A stretch of 64,000 bases of DNA from Corallococcus sp. EGB (GTDB lineage Bacteria; Myxococcota; Myxococcia; Myxococcales; Myxococcaceae): positions 3,038,001 to 3,102,000 of the forward strand of contig NZ_CP079946.1 in assembly GCF_019968905.1 (NCBI RefSeq), given 5' to 3'. This document shows, one piece after another, positions 33,047 through 41,900 of this stretch; the stretch's first letter is position 1; the number at the start of each line of letters is the position of its first letter. The notes beneath the pieces were generated by a model. It worked only from the letters and a program-made list of their open reading frames with translations, was not told the origin of the DNA and made no database searches. The translations under genes were made by a program, and so were the position numbers.

Positions 33047-33124
33047 CCCCTCCCTTCGGGGTGGGGGCCTTGGGACTGCGAGGGCCTTGTCCACGCGCCG
33101 CAGTGCGGCCGTGGGCAGGGCCCT
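33047..33124 (+). terminator. Two hairpins downstream of hpt
   Basis: CCCCTCCC-TTCG-GGGTGGGG (33047-33066) forms a stem capped by a stable UUCG tetraloop. A longer 45-nt stem (33080-33124) starts GAGGGCC and ends GGCCCTC with an inner CCAC/GTGG and CCGC/GCGG. Neither has a T-run, but both are strong and lie right after the salvage operon, so termination or 3'-end protection is likely. Confidence 0.55.
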
Positions 33125-33186
33125 CTCGCGTTGTGGGGCGCACGCATGCGCAGCCTCTCCTCTGGACACCTCGAGGAGGGTTGACC

Positions 33187-34017
33187 ATGCGAGACGGGAA
33201 CGTGAGGGCTTCCCCGCGGACGGCGACAGCGGGCGGGGAGGCGATGCAGAAGTACCTGGCGGAGGCCATCGGCACGTTCGTGCTGGTGCTCGGCGGCGTC
33301 GGGGCGGCGGTGCTGGCGGGCGACCGCATCGGCTTTCTGGGGGTGGCCTTCGCCTTCGGGCTGTCGCTGCTGGCCATGGTCTACACGATTGGCCCCATCT
33401 CCGGCTGCCACGTGAACCCGGCGGTGACGGTGGGCCTGCTGATGGCGGGCAAGTTCGACAAGCGCCATGTGGCTGGATACGTCATCGCGCAGTGCGTGGG
33501 CGCCATCGTCGCGGCGGGCGTGGTGCTGCTCATCGCGAAGGGCGCGCCGGGAGGGTACTCCGCGGGCGCGGAGGGGCTGGGCAGCAACGGCTATGGGGCG
33601 GCGTCGCCGGAGGGCTATGGCGGCGGGGCGGCCTTCCTCACCGAGGTGGCGCTCACCTTCCTCCTGGTGCTGACGGTGCTGGGGGCCACGGACTCGCGTG
33701 CGCCGGTGGGCTTCGCGGGCCTGGCCATTGGCCTGGTGCTGACGCTCATCCACCTGGTGGGCATCCCCATCACCAACACGTCGGTGAACCCCGCGCGCAG
33801 CCTGGGCCCGGCGCTGTTCGCCGGAGGCGCCGCGTTGGGCCAGCTGTGGCTGTTCATCATCGCGCCACTGCTGGGCGCGGCCTTCGCGTCCGCCGTGTAC
33901 CGGCTGGTGGCCCGCCCGGCGGTGCAGATTTCGGCCGCGCGCGCGGAGCAGGCCCTGGAAGAGGAGCGCCGCGAGCGCATCGTGGGCGGCCGGCGCGACA
34001 TGGAACGCCCCGTCTGA
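33187..34017 (+). CDS. aqpZ: Aquaporin Z-type water channel
   Basis: The protein has 276 residues. Six hydrophobic segments and both pore NPA boxes are present: CHVNPAVTVG and NTSVNPARSLG. LAEAIGTFVLVLGG is the family N-terminus and the arginine after the second NPA forms the selectivity filter, so it is the water-specific AqpZ kind rather than GlpF. A Gly-rich loop between helices 3 and 4 (GGYSAGAEGLGSNGYG) is long. ATG 33187 has a GGAGG site; ATG 33244 nearer the first helix is an alternative. The C-terminal tail is highly charged. Confidence 0.92.
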   Translation: MRDGNVRASPRTATAGGEAMQKYLAEAIGTFVLVLGGVGAAVLAGDRIGFLGVAFAFGLSLLAMVYTIGPISGCHVNPAVTVGLLMAGKFDKRHVAGYVIAQCVGAIVAAGVVLLIAKGAPGGYSAGAEGLGSNGYGAASPEGYGGGAAFLTEVALTFLLVLTVLGATDSRAPVGFAGLAIGLVLTLIHLVGIPITNTSVNPARSLGPALFAGGAALGQLWLFIIAPLLGAAFASAVYRLVARPAVQISAARAEQALEEERRERIVGGRRDMERPV

Positions 34018-34031
34018 GCCGTGGACGCACG

Positions 34032-34066
34032 AAGGCCGTGCCTCGCTCGTCGCGGGGCACGGCCTT
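34032..34066. terminator. Bidirectional hairpin between aqpZ and nrdB
   Basis: AAGGCCGTGCC (34032-34042) and GGCACGGCCTT (34056-34066) form a perfect 11-bp stem in the gap between the convergent aqpZ and nrdB genes. Confidence 0.75.
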
Positions 34067-34093
34067 GGGTGTGAAGCAGGGGAGGGTGGGGCC

Positions 34094-35104
34094 CTAGAAG
34101 GCGGCGTCGAAGACGACGTCGTTGGCGGCGCCCACGCCCACGGCCACCTGGTAGGAGGACACGCGGCGCTCGAAGAAGTTGGTGAGCTCCTGCACGTCCT
34201 GCAGGTCCATGAAGTGCAGCGGGTTCTTGGTGTGGAAGACGGGGGCCATGCCCAGCATCTGGAGGCGCTGGTCGGCCACGTACTCCAGGTAGCCGCGCAT
34301 GTCCTGCACGGACAGGCCCGCGACGCCGCCGCTCAGCAGGTCCTGCGCGAACTGCGTCTCGCACTCCACCGCGTCGCGCATCATCTGCACCACGTCCCGC
34401 TCCAGGCTCGCGTCGAAGAGGTCCGGCTCCTCCTTGCGCGCCGTCTTGATGGCCTCGAAGGCGAAGGCCATGTGGGCGGACTCGTCGCGGAACACCCAGT
34501 TGGTGCCCGCGGCCAGGCCGTTCAGCAGCCCCTTGCTGCGCAGGAAGTACACGTACGCGAAGGCCGCGAAGAAGAAGAGGCCCTCGATGCAGCCGGCGAA
34601 GCAGATGAGGTTCAGCAGGAACTGGCGGCGGTCCGCCTTGGAGCGGACCTGATCCAGCGCCTGGATGCTGTCCATCCACTTCATGCAGAAGCGCGCCTTG
34701 CGCTGGATGGACGGGATGTTGTCCACCGCCGCGAAGGCCTTGGCGCGCTCGGCCGGGTCCGGCACGTAGGTGTCCAGGAGCGTCAGGTAGAACTGGACGT
34801 GCAGGGCCTCTTCGTAGAGCTGGCGCGACAGGTACATGCGCGCTTCGGGCGCGTTCAGGTGCTTGTAGAGGTTGAGCACCAGGTTGTTGCCGACGATGGA
34901 GTCTCCCGTCGCGAAGAAGGCCACCAGCCGGTGGATGAGGTGACGCTCCGCGTCCGTCATCTTCGAGCGCAGGTCCACCAGGTCCGTGGAGAAGTCCACC
35001 TCCTCCACCGTCCAGGTGTTCTTGATGGCGTTGCGGTACATCTCGAAGAAGACGGGATACGCCATGGGGCGCAGCGTCAGGTTCATTCCCGGATCGAGCA
35101 GCAT
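34094..35104 (-). CDS. nrdB: Class I ribonucleotide reductase small subunit NrdB
   Basis: The protein has 336 residues. Diiron and radical residues are visible: the Glu/His/Tyr set in LYEEALHVQFYLTLLDTY (the tyrosine sits four residues after the metal-binding His as in E. coli Y122), and the later Glu/Glu/His set in FRDESAHMAF. The presence of that tyrosine argues against the tyrosine-free subclass. It generates the radical used by NrdA. The C-terminus ends VVFDAAF, the NrdA-binding tail. It lies 63 bp after nrdA in the same operon. Confidence 0.95.
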   Translation of the reverse strand: MLLDPGMNLTLRPMAYPVFFEMYRNAIKNTWTVEEVDFSTDLVDLRSKMTDAERHLIHRLVAFFATGDSIVGNNLVLNLYKHLNAPEARMYLSRQLYEEALHVQFYLTLLDTYVPDPAERAKAFAAVDNIPSIQRKARFCMKWMDSIQALDQVRSKADRRQFLLNLICFAGCIEGLFFFAAFAYVYFLRSKGLLNGLAAGTNWVFRDESAHMAFAFEAIKTARKEEPDLFDASLERDVVQMMRDAVECETQFAQDLLSGGVAGLSVQDMRGYLEYVADQRLQMLGMAPVFHTKNPLHFMDLQDVQELTNFFERRVSSYQVAVGVGAANDVVFDAAF

Positions 35105-35167
35105 TGCTTCGGCACTCCCTTACTCACACGACGACAGGGGACAGCAGGGTGGGGGACCGCCAGGGGA

Positions 35168-37660
35168 CTACTGGCAGGCCTCGCACGCCTCGGGGTTCTC
35201 CAGCGAGCACGCCACCGCTTCCGCCTCCGCGGTCACCGTCTGCGGCGCGGACGTGGGGGCGGCGGTGAGGGTCGGGCCGCCCTGGCCCACGGTGGCCTTG
35301 GCGATGCGGGTGGCCGGGCGCGAGCGCAGGTAGTAGGTCGTCTTCAGCCCCTTCTGCCACGCGTAGAAGTACATCGAGGACAGCTTCCCGATGTTGGGCG
35401 TCTCCACGAAGAGGTTGAGAGACTGGCTCTGGTCGATGAAGGCGCCGCGGTCCGCGCCCATGTCCAGGAGCGAGCGCATGGGGATCTCCCACGCGGTGCG
35501 GTAGATGGCGCGCAGCTCCTCCGGCAGCTCCGTGAGGTCCTGCACGCTGCCTTCCGCCAGCTTGATGCGGTTGCGGGTGTTCTCGTTCCACAGCCCCAGC
35601 TGCTGCAGGTCGCGCACCAGGTAGCGGTTCACCTGGAGGAAGTCACCCGACAGCGTCTCGCGCTTGAAGAGGTTGGACACCTGCGGCTCGATGCACTCGT
35701 AGCAGCCGGCGATGGACGCGATGGTGGCCGTGGGCGCGATGGCGATCATCAGCGAGTTGCGCAGGCCCACCTTCATGATGCGCGAGCGCAGCGCGTCCCA
35801 GCGCAGCGTGTCCTCCGGGACGATGCCCCAGCTGTCGAACTGCAGCTCGCCCTTGGCCGCGCGCGTCTCCGGGAAGGCCGGGTGCGGGCCGAACTGCTCC
35901 GCCAGGTCGGACGAGGTGACGAGCGCCGCGTAGTAGATCTCCTCCGAGATCTTCTTGGACAGGTTGCGCGCCTCGGCGGAGTCGAAGGGCAGGCGCAGCT
36001 GGAAGAAGACGTCCTGGAGGCCCATCAGGCCCAGGCCCACCGGGCGCCAGCGGCGGTTGGAGTCCGCGGCGGTGGGGATGGGGTAGTAGTTGAGGTCGAT
36101 GACGCGGTCCAACTGCTTGAGCGCGAGCATCGCGTTGGAGCGCAGGAGGTCGAAGTCGAACTTCCCGTCCTTCACCATGCGGCCCAGGTTGAGCGAGCCC
36201 AGGTTGCACACCGCCGTCTCACCCTGGCTCGTGACCTCCAGGATTTCGGTGCACAGGTTGGACAGGTGGATGACGTTGCCGGGCTGGCCGGTCTGGTTGC
36301 TCTTGCGGTTGGAGATGTCCTTGAAGGTCATCCAGCCGTTGCCCGTCTGGGCCAGCACCTTCATCATCCGCGCGTACAGGTCGCGCGCCTTCACCTTGCG
36401 CACGGCCTGGCCCTGCGCTTCGGCCTCCACGTAGGCCTTCTCGAAGGCGTCACCGAAGAGGTCGGTGAGGTGGGGGACGGCCTTCGGGTCGAAGAGGCTC
36501 CACTCCTGGTCCGCCTCCACGCGGCGCATGAAGAGGTCCGGCACCCAGTTGGCCAGGTTGAGGTTGTGCGCGCGGCGGGCCTCGTCACCGGTGTTGTCGC
36601 GCAGCTCGAGGAAGTCCTCGATGTCCGCGTGCCAGGTCTCCAGGTACACGCAGCACGCGCCCTTGCGCTTGCCGCCCTGGTTCACCGCCGCCACGGACGC
36701 GTCCAGCGTCTTGAGCCACGGGACGATGCCGTTGGAGTGGCCGTTGGTGGACTTGATCAGCGAGCCGCGCGCGCGCACGCGGTGGTAGGCCACGCCGATG
36801 CCGCCGGAGAACTTCGACAGCATCGCGATGTCCGAGTACTTCTTGTAGATGGCGTCCAGCTCGTCCGCCGGCGAGTCCAGCAGGAAGCAGCTGGAGAGCT
36901 GCTCGTGGCGCGTGCCGGAGTTGAACAGGGTGGGCGAGGACGGGAGGTACTCCAGCGAGCTGAACAGACGGTAGAGCTCGATGGCCTCGCGCGCGTTGTC
37001 GCCGGACAGGGCGCAGGCCACGCGCAGGAAGAAGTCCTGCGGCGTCTCGATGACCTCGCGCGTCTGCGGGTTCTTGAGGAGGTAGCGGTCGTAGACGGTG
37101 CGCAGGCCGAAGTACTCGAACAGGTCGTTGCGGACCGGGTCGATGGCGGCGTTGAGCTTGCGCGCGTTGGCCTGGACGAAGGTGAGCAGGCGGTCCGCGA
37201 TGAGGCCGTGCTTGTGGCCGGCGGCGACGGACTGGCTGAAGGACTGGATGTCCTGGTTGCTGACCTCCTTCTGGATGAAGGTGGAGAGCAGGCGCGCGGA
37301 GAGCCGGGCGTACTCGGGCTCTTCCACGATGAGCGCCGCGGCGGTCTGGATGGACAGGCTGTCCAGCTCCCGCGTGGTGGCGCCGTCATACAGGCCGCTG
37401 ATGGTCTTGGTGGCCACGCGCATCACGTCCACGCGCGACAGGCCCACGCAGGACTTGCCCACCGCGCGGACGATCTTGTTCAGGTCCACCGGCTCCGCCG
37501 TGCCGTTGCGCTTCTTCACCCGCATGGTGGTGGTGAAGTCACCGGGGGCCGACGGGGCCTGCGTGGCGGGCGCCACGGTGGCGGAGTCGGGGGGCGGCGA
37601 GGCGACGACGTTCGGCTTCAAGGGCGTCTGGACGGTCACGGGCGTCTCACTTCCGAGCAA
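35168..37660 (-). CDS. nrdA: Class I ribonucleotide reductase large subunit NrdA
   Basis: The protein has up to 830 residues. An N-terminal ATP-cone (VKKRNGTAEPVDLNKIVRAV, about 48-67) gives allosteric on/off control. Catalytic residues: Cys in SSCFLLD, the N-x-C-x-E triad in SNLCTEI, Cys in AVCNLGSLNL, the radical-path Tyr pair in KTTYYLRSR and the C-terminal swivelling CEACQ. About 45 Pro/Ala-rich residues precede the cone. The start is uncertain: TTG 37660 is the longest, GTG 37639 has a GGAAG site about 10 nt upstream. It reduces ribonucleotides to dNTP precursors. Confidence 0.95.
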   Translation of the reverse strand: MLGSETPVTVQTPLKPNVVASPPPDSATVAPATQAPSAPGDFTTTMRVKKRNGTAEPVDLNKIVRAVGKSCVGLSRVDVMRVATKTISGLYDGATTRELDSLSIQTAAALIVEEPEYARLSARLLSTFIQKEVSNQDIQSFSQSVAAGHKHGLIADRLLTFVQANARKLNAAIDPVRNDLFEYFGLRTVYDRYLLKNPQTREVIETPQDFFLRVACALSGDNAREAIELYRLFSSLEYLPSSPTLFNSGTRHEQLSSCFLLDSPADELDAIYKKYSDIAMLSKFSGGIGVAYHRVRARGSLIKSTNGHSNGIVPWLKTLDASVAAVNQGGKRKGACCVYLETWHADIEDFLELRDNTGDEARRAHNLNLANWVPDLFMRRVEADQEWSLFDPKAVPHLTDLFGDAFEKAYVEAEAQGQAVRKVKARDLYARMMKVLAQTGNGWMTFKDISNRKSNQTGQPGNVIHLSNLCTEILEVTSQGETAVCNLGSLNLGRMVKDGKFDFDLLRSNAMLALKQLDRVIDLNYYPIPTAADSNRRWRPVGLGLMGLQDVFFQLRLPFDSAEARNLSKKISEEIYYAALVTSSDLAEQFGPHPAFPETRAAKGELQFDSWGIVPEDTLRWDALRSRIMKVGLRNSLMIAIAPTATIASIAGCYECIEPQVSNLFKRETLSGDFLQVNRYLVRDLQQLGLWNENTRNRIKLAEGSVQDLTELPEELRAIYRTAWEIPMRSLLDMGADRGAFIDQSQSLNLFVETPNIGKLSSMYFYAWQKGLKTTYYLRSRPATRIAKATVGQGGPTLTAAPTSAPQTVTAEAEAVACSLENPEACEACQ

Positions 37661-37875
37661 GGCAATAGCGGAGCCACCAGGGTGGGCGGACCCCGTGGGC
37701 GATGGCTTCCGGAGATGGCAGGGGAGGGCTACTTCCGATCAGGACCCGCGGGTCTGGCGACAGCGACCCGACATGTAGCGAATTGTCTGGCAGATGTGTG
37801 TGTCGATCAAGAAAACCACACCGGCCTCCGGGTTCCGTGGGCGTGCCCCCTTGGTGGCGGGCGAGCAACAGAGGA
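37661..37875 (-). promoter_or_regulatory. Long structured leader of nrdAB
   Basis: About 215 nt lie between the predicted transcription start and nrdA. They hold a perfect GACCCGCGGGTC palindrome (37743-37754), which competes with a CGGGTC/GACCCG stem formed with upstream sequence, and a CGACA/TGTCG pair further up. Competing hairpins suggest attenuation, a riboswitch or a protein site. I see no match to the cobalamin riboswitch core or to paired NrdR boxes. Confidence 0.5.
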
Positions 37876-37880
37876 GACCC

Positions 37881-37909
37881 AAGCTATGGGGGGTCATCCG
37901 GTGTGTCAA
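37881..37909 (-). promoter_or_regulatory. Predicted sigma-70-type promoter of nrdAB
   Basis: On the minus strand a perfect TTGACA (complement of 37904-37909) and TAGCTT (complement of 37881-37886) are separated by exactly 17 bp. This is the best promoter match in the window and points at nrdA. Confidence 0.7.
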
Positions 37910-38068
37910 CGCAAGATCCTGTGTAAACCTGCCGGGTAGGTCGGATCGATCATTGCAATCTATGATCATTCACCGACACATTTCCGGCCGTCCTTTGGGC
38001 GACATTTACAGGCGCGCAAAGGCCGGTCGGGCCCCGTCTTTTTTACCCCCTCACCCAACCCCTGGAGA
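37910..38068. other. Intergenic AT-rich stretch upstream of the nrdAB promoter
   Basis: This is the rest of the only gap over 300 bases in the window (37661-38068). It has lower GC than its surroundings around 37945-37985, with a GATCAT...ATGATC inverted repeat suited to a regulator, and a T6 run at 38040-38045. No reading frame looks coding and no RNA gene is recognised. Confidence 0.5.
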
Positions 38069-38854
38069 TCAGGGCTGCGCGCCCGCGTCGGGGGTTGGAG
38101 CGGTTGTCGGGGGCGTGGCGGACGCGTCACCGGCGGGTGTCGGGGCGGCGGGGCGGGGGGCGGGTGCTACAGGGGTGTTGTCCGGGGCGCTGTCGGTGTG
38201 GACGGCGCGGCGCAGGGCCTCCTCCAGGTCGCGGGCGGCGGGGCCCACGGTGCTGAGCATCTGGTTGGCGGCGCGGGCGTGGCGGTTCTCCGTCTCCGCG
38301 GCGAGCTTGAGCTGGGCGAGGCCTTCCGACACGAGGCGGCGCGCGTCCTCCAGCTTCTGGCGCGCCTGGTAGAAGGCGACGTCGGTGAGCATGGAGTGGA
38401 GGCTGCGGCGCTGCTCCTCCGTGATGCCGGAGAGCTTCTCCGCGCGGCGCAGGTAGTAGAGGCCGCGCTCCACCTTGGCGGGCTCGCCGGACGCGATGCG
38501 CGGGCGGGCCAGGGTCTCCAGGAGGGGGAAGAGGGCGCGGTCCAGGTCGTCACGGTCGGTGAACTTCTGCTGCGTCAGCAGGGTGACGTCCTGGCCTTCC
38601 AGGGGCACAGGCGCGTAGGCGTCCGCGAGGCGCGGGTCCCCGGGGCGGTAGGCGGCGGCGCCGGTGGGCAGGGCGCGGCCCTTCATCACCACCAACTCGC
38701 CGTTCTCCTGCACGACGGTGAAGGTGCGGGCGTTGAGCTGGCCCAGGAGGAAGACGACGCCGGCGCCCAGGCCCAGGATGACGAGGAAGACGACCAGCCG
38801 GGTGAAGGTGCGGCGGGCCCGGTAGCCGAAGCCCTGGGGGGAATGGGTGGTCAT
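38069..38854 (-). CDS. Single-pass membrane protein with helical periplasmic/cytoplasmic domain, unknown
   Basis: The protein has 261 residues. A basic segment (RARRTFTR) precedes one transmembrane helix at about 20-40. A short beta segment follows (FTVVQENGELVVMKGRALPTG), then a helical domain (about 90-215) rich in Leu/Ala/Arg, and a Pro/Ala/Thr-rich tail. FTVVQENGELVV could be a small recognition module; the family is not known to me. ATG 38854 follows a GGAG-like site; an in-frame ATG at 38929 would precede it with unrelated sequence. It is divergent from the giant coiled-coil gene. Confidence 0.7.
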   Translation of the reverse strand: MTTHSPQGFGYRARRTFTRLVVFLVILGLGAGVVFLLGQLNARTFTVVQENGELVVMKGRALPTGAAAYRPGDPRLADAYAPVPLEGQDVTLLTQQKFTDRDDLDRALFPLLETLARPRIASGEPAKVERGLYYLRRAEKLSGITEEQRRSLHSMLTDVAFYQARQKLEDARRLVSEGLAQLKLAAETENRHARAANQMLSTVGPAARDLEEALRRAVHTDSAPDNTPVAPAPRPAAPTPAGDASATPPTTAPTPDAGAQP

Positions 38855-38982
38855 GTCGCCTGCTCTCCGGTCGGACGGGCGTGGGCCCGTGGGTGGGTGG
38901 CCATGAAATTGGGTCTTCTGGGACTCCAACGCTACAGTCCTGGGCCCGCCGGGATCATCATTTGCAATCGACCTTTCGACGC

Positions 38983-41900
38983 ATGGGGCCCAGCGAGCTG
39001 CTGCCCCGCTACATCTTCGCGGAGAGTTTGTTCGCGCGCCGACGGGTGCTCGAGGTCGACGCCGTGGCGTCCACGGGCGGCGAGAGCGCGCGCTTCCTGG
39101 TGGAGCGGGGCGCGCGCACCGTGGTGGCGTGCGACGCGGACGTGGTGGCGGTGGAGGCCGCGCAGAAGGCCCATGCGCACCCGCAGGTGCGCTTCCGGGC
39201 CAACGTCTATGACGACCTGGAGGCGGGAAGCTTCGACCTGGTGCTGGTGACGGACCTGGCGCCCTACGTGCGCGCGCCGGAGCTGTTGGCGGAGCTGGCG
39301 CGGCTGGTGGCCCGGCAGGGCTTCCTGGTGGGCGGCCTGCGCAACATCGCGGGGCTGGCGCTGCCCCAGTTGATGGAGCCGGAAGAGACGGTGCCGCCCA
39401 CGTACGGACAGCTGTTGGACGCGCTGTCCGCGCACTTCCCGCATGTGGAGGTGGCCACGCAGTCGCCGGTGCTGGGCTACCAGCTGGCGTTCGAGCGCGG
39501 TGAAGGGCTGCAGGTGGACGGCTCGCTCGTGCGGCACAGCGAGGCGGCGTACTTCGTGGTGATGGCGGGCCTGGAGCCGGCGCGGGTGGTGGACCCCACG
39601 TGGGTGCAGCTGCCGCCGGAGCCGCTGGCCTTCACGCGCGGCAAGCTGGACGAGGTCGCCGCCCGGGCCAGGACGTGGGAGGAGCGGGCGGGGCGGCTCA
39701 AGGAGGCCGTGTCGAAGCTTCGCGCGGAGATTGGCGACCGCGAGGCGGAGGTCGTGGCGCTCAAGCCGGCGCTGGAGGGCGCGCGGCAGGACATGGCGCG
39801 GCTGACCGCGCAGCTGGAGCAGGCGCGGGGCACGGTGGAGTCCGCTCGCGAGCGGGATGACCTGAGCAGCCGGCTGCGGCGGCGCGAGCTGGAGTTGCAG
39901 GTCGCCACGGAGCGCATCGCGGACGCGGACCGGCGGCTGGCGGCGCAGCGCCTGGAGGTGGAGGCGGCGCAGCGGGCGCAGGCGGACGCGGGCGTGCAGG
40001 TGCTGGCCGCGCAGGAGTCGCTGCGGCTGGAGCGGGCCCGGCGCGAGGAGACGGCCGCGACGCTGGACGAGTCTCGCGAGCGGCTGACGCAGGCGTACAC
40101 GGAGCTGCGGGCGCTGCAGGATGAGTTGGGGGCGCTGCGCATCGACCGGGAGCGGGACCGGCTGGCGGCGGAGCGCGCGCAGGACAGCGCGGAGGACCGG
40201 CGCCGGCAGGCGGAGGCGGCTCGCGAGCGGGAGCTGCGCATCGCGGAGCAGTATTCGACGGCGCTCGCGGCGGTGGAGCACCTGAAGGCGGAGCTGGCGC
40301 GCGCACAGGAGTCGGCGCGGACGGTCGGCGACGCGGTGCCGGTGAAGGAGGCGGAGCTTGCGCGGGCGCGCCGGGAGCTCGCCGAGGCCCAGCAGCGGAT
40401 GCACTCCGCCGAAGGGGCGCGCAAGGACGCGGAGGCGCGGCTTTCGGAGCGTGAGTCGCTGCTGCGCGGTGTGGAGACGGAGCTCGCCGCGGCGCGCGAG
40501 GCGGCAGGCCGGCTGGCGCGGGAGCTGGAGGGACGCGCGCAGTCGGAGTCCGCGGCGCGGGCGCTGGCGGCGCGGTTGGAGGAGGAGCTTCACGCGGCCG
40601 GGCTGCGCCTGGAGGCGCTGGAGGCAGAGCAGAAGCGCGTCGAGTCCGCGCAGCACGTGGCGGGACAGCGGCTGGCGGCGGCGGAGACGGAGCGCGTCCG
40701 CGTGGAGGCGGCGCTCGTCCAGGCCATCGATGCGGAGCGGGCGCAGGCGCAGGCGCAGTTGGAGGAGGCGCTCACCCAGGCCCGTGCCGAGGCGGATGAG
40801 CGGGTGACGAACGCGCTGGCCGCCGCGCATGCCGACGCGGATTCGCGGCAGGAGCGCGCGCTGACGGAGGCCCGTGAGCAGGCGGAGGCCCGGCTCGCGC
40901 AGGCGCTGGAAGAGGCGCGGACTGAGTCGGAGGCCCGGCTCGCGCAGGCGCTGTCGGATGCGGATGCCCGTGTCGAGCGCGCACGGGCGGAGGCGCGGGA
41001 GGCCGCTCAAGCGCTGGATGCCGCCCGCGCCGATGCGGATGCCCGTGTCGAACGTGCGTTGTCGGACGCGGCGCAGGTGTTGGAGGTCGCCAAGGCCGAC
41101 GCGGACGCGCGTGTCGAGCGCACGCGGGTGGAGGCGGCGCAGGCGTTGGAGGCCGCCCGGGTCGATGCGGATGCTCGACTGGCGAAGGCGCTGGCGGAAG
41201 CGGAGAGCCGCCGGGAGCAGGCGCTCGCCGAGATTCGCGCCACCGCTTCGGCTCAACGCAGCAAGCAGCTGGCGGACGTCGAGGCCCGTACGGCCCAGGC
41301 GCTCGCGGAGGCGCGTGCCGAGGCGGAGGCCCAGCAGGCCCAGGCCCTGGCCGAAGCCCGCGCCGAGTCCGAGGCCGAGCGCGTCCGGCAGTTGGAGGAA
41401 GCCGAGGTCCGCTCGGCACGGATGCTCGCGGAGGCGCGCGCCGAAGCCGAGGCCGTCTTCGCCCGTCGGTTGGAGGAGGTGGAAGCCCGCGCGGCCACCG
41501 CGCTCGCTGAAGCCCGCGCCGAGTCGAGTGGCCAGACGGAACAGGTTCTCGCCGGCGTCCGCGCCGAGGCCGAAGCGCGTCTCATGGCGGCGGAGGCCCG
41601 TGCCGCGGAAGCCCTCGATGCGGCGGTCGAACAGGCCCGCTCCGAGGCTCGCGATGTCCTGGCCCGTGAGGTGTGGGAGCACGGCGCCCGGCTCGCGGAA
41701 TCGAACCAGGCCCGAGAGGCCGCCGAGGCTCGCAACACGGAGCTGGAGGCAGCGCTCCGCTCGCTGCGGCAGGAGCTGACCGACTCGGAAGCCCTGGCGG
41801 CGCTCATCCAGGAGGACCTGTCGCGGGAGCAGAAGGCCCGCGCGTCGGTGCAGGCAGAGCTTGCTGCGGCACGCGAGGCCCTGTCCTTCGAACAGGAGCG

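Noticed and set aside
34214-37939. Very long open frame on the plus strand antisense to nrdB/nrdA (and similar long antisense frames opposite clpB, the giant coil and the 45-49 kb genes)
   Set aside because: High GC and G/C-ending codons make stops rare on the opposite strand. The translations are Arg/His/Ala-rich with no family motif, and the sense genes carry all catalytic residues.
37661-37990. Cobalamin riboswitch upstream of nrdA
   Set aside because: The B12-box and core motifs are absent on the minus strand. An ACCTGCC piece occurs on the plus strand at 37927-37933 but lacks the preceding conserved bases and is in the wrong orientation.
37661-38068. Pair of NrdR boxes near the nrdAB promoter
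   Set aside because: No two copies of an ACACtatatatTGTGT-like element with the usual ~31-bp spacing were found; only scattered ACAC/TGTG pieces.
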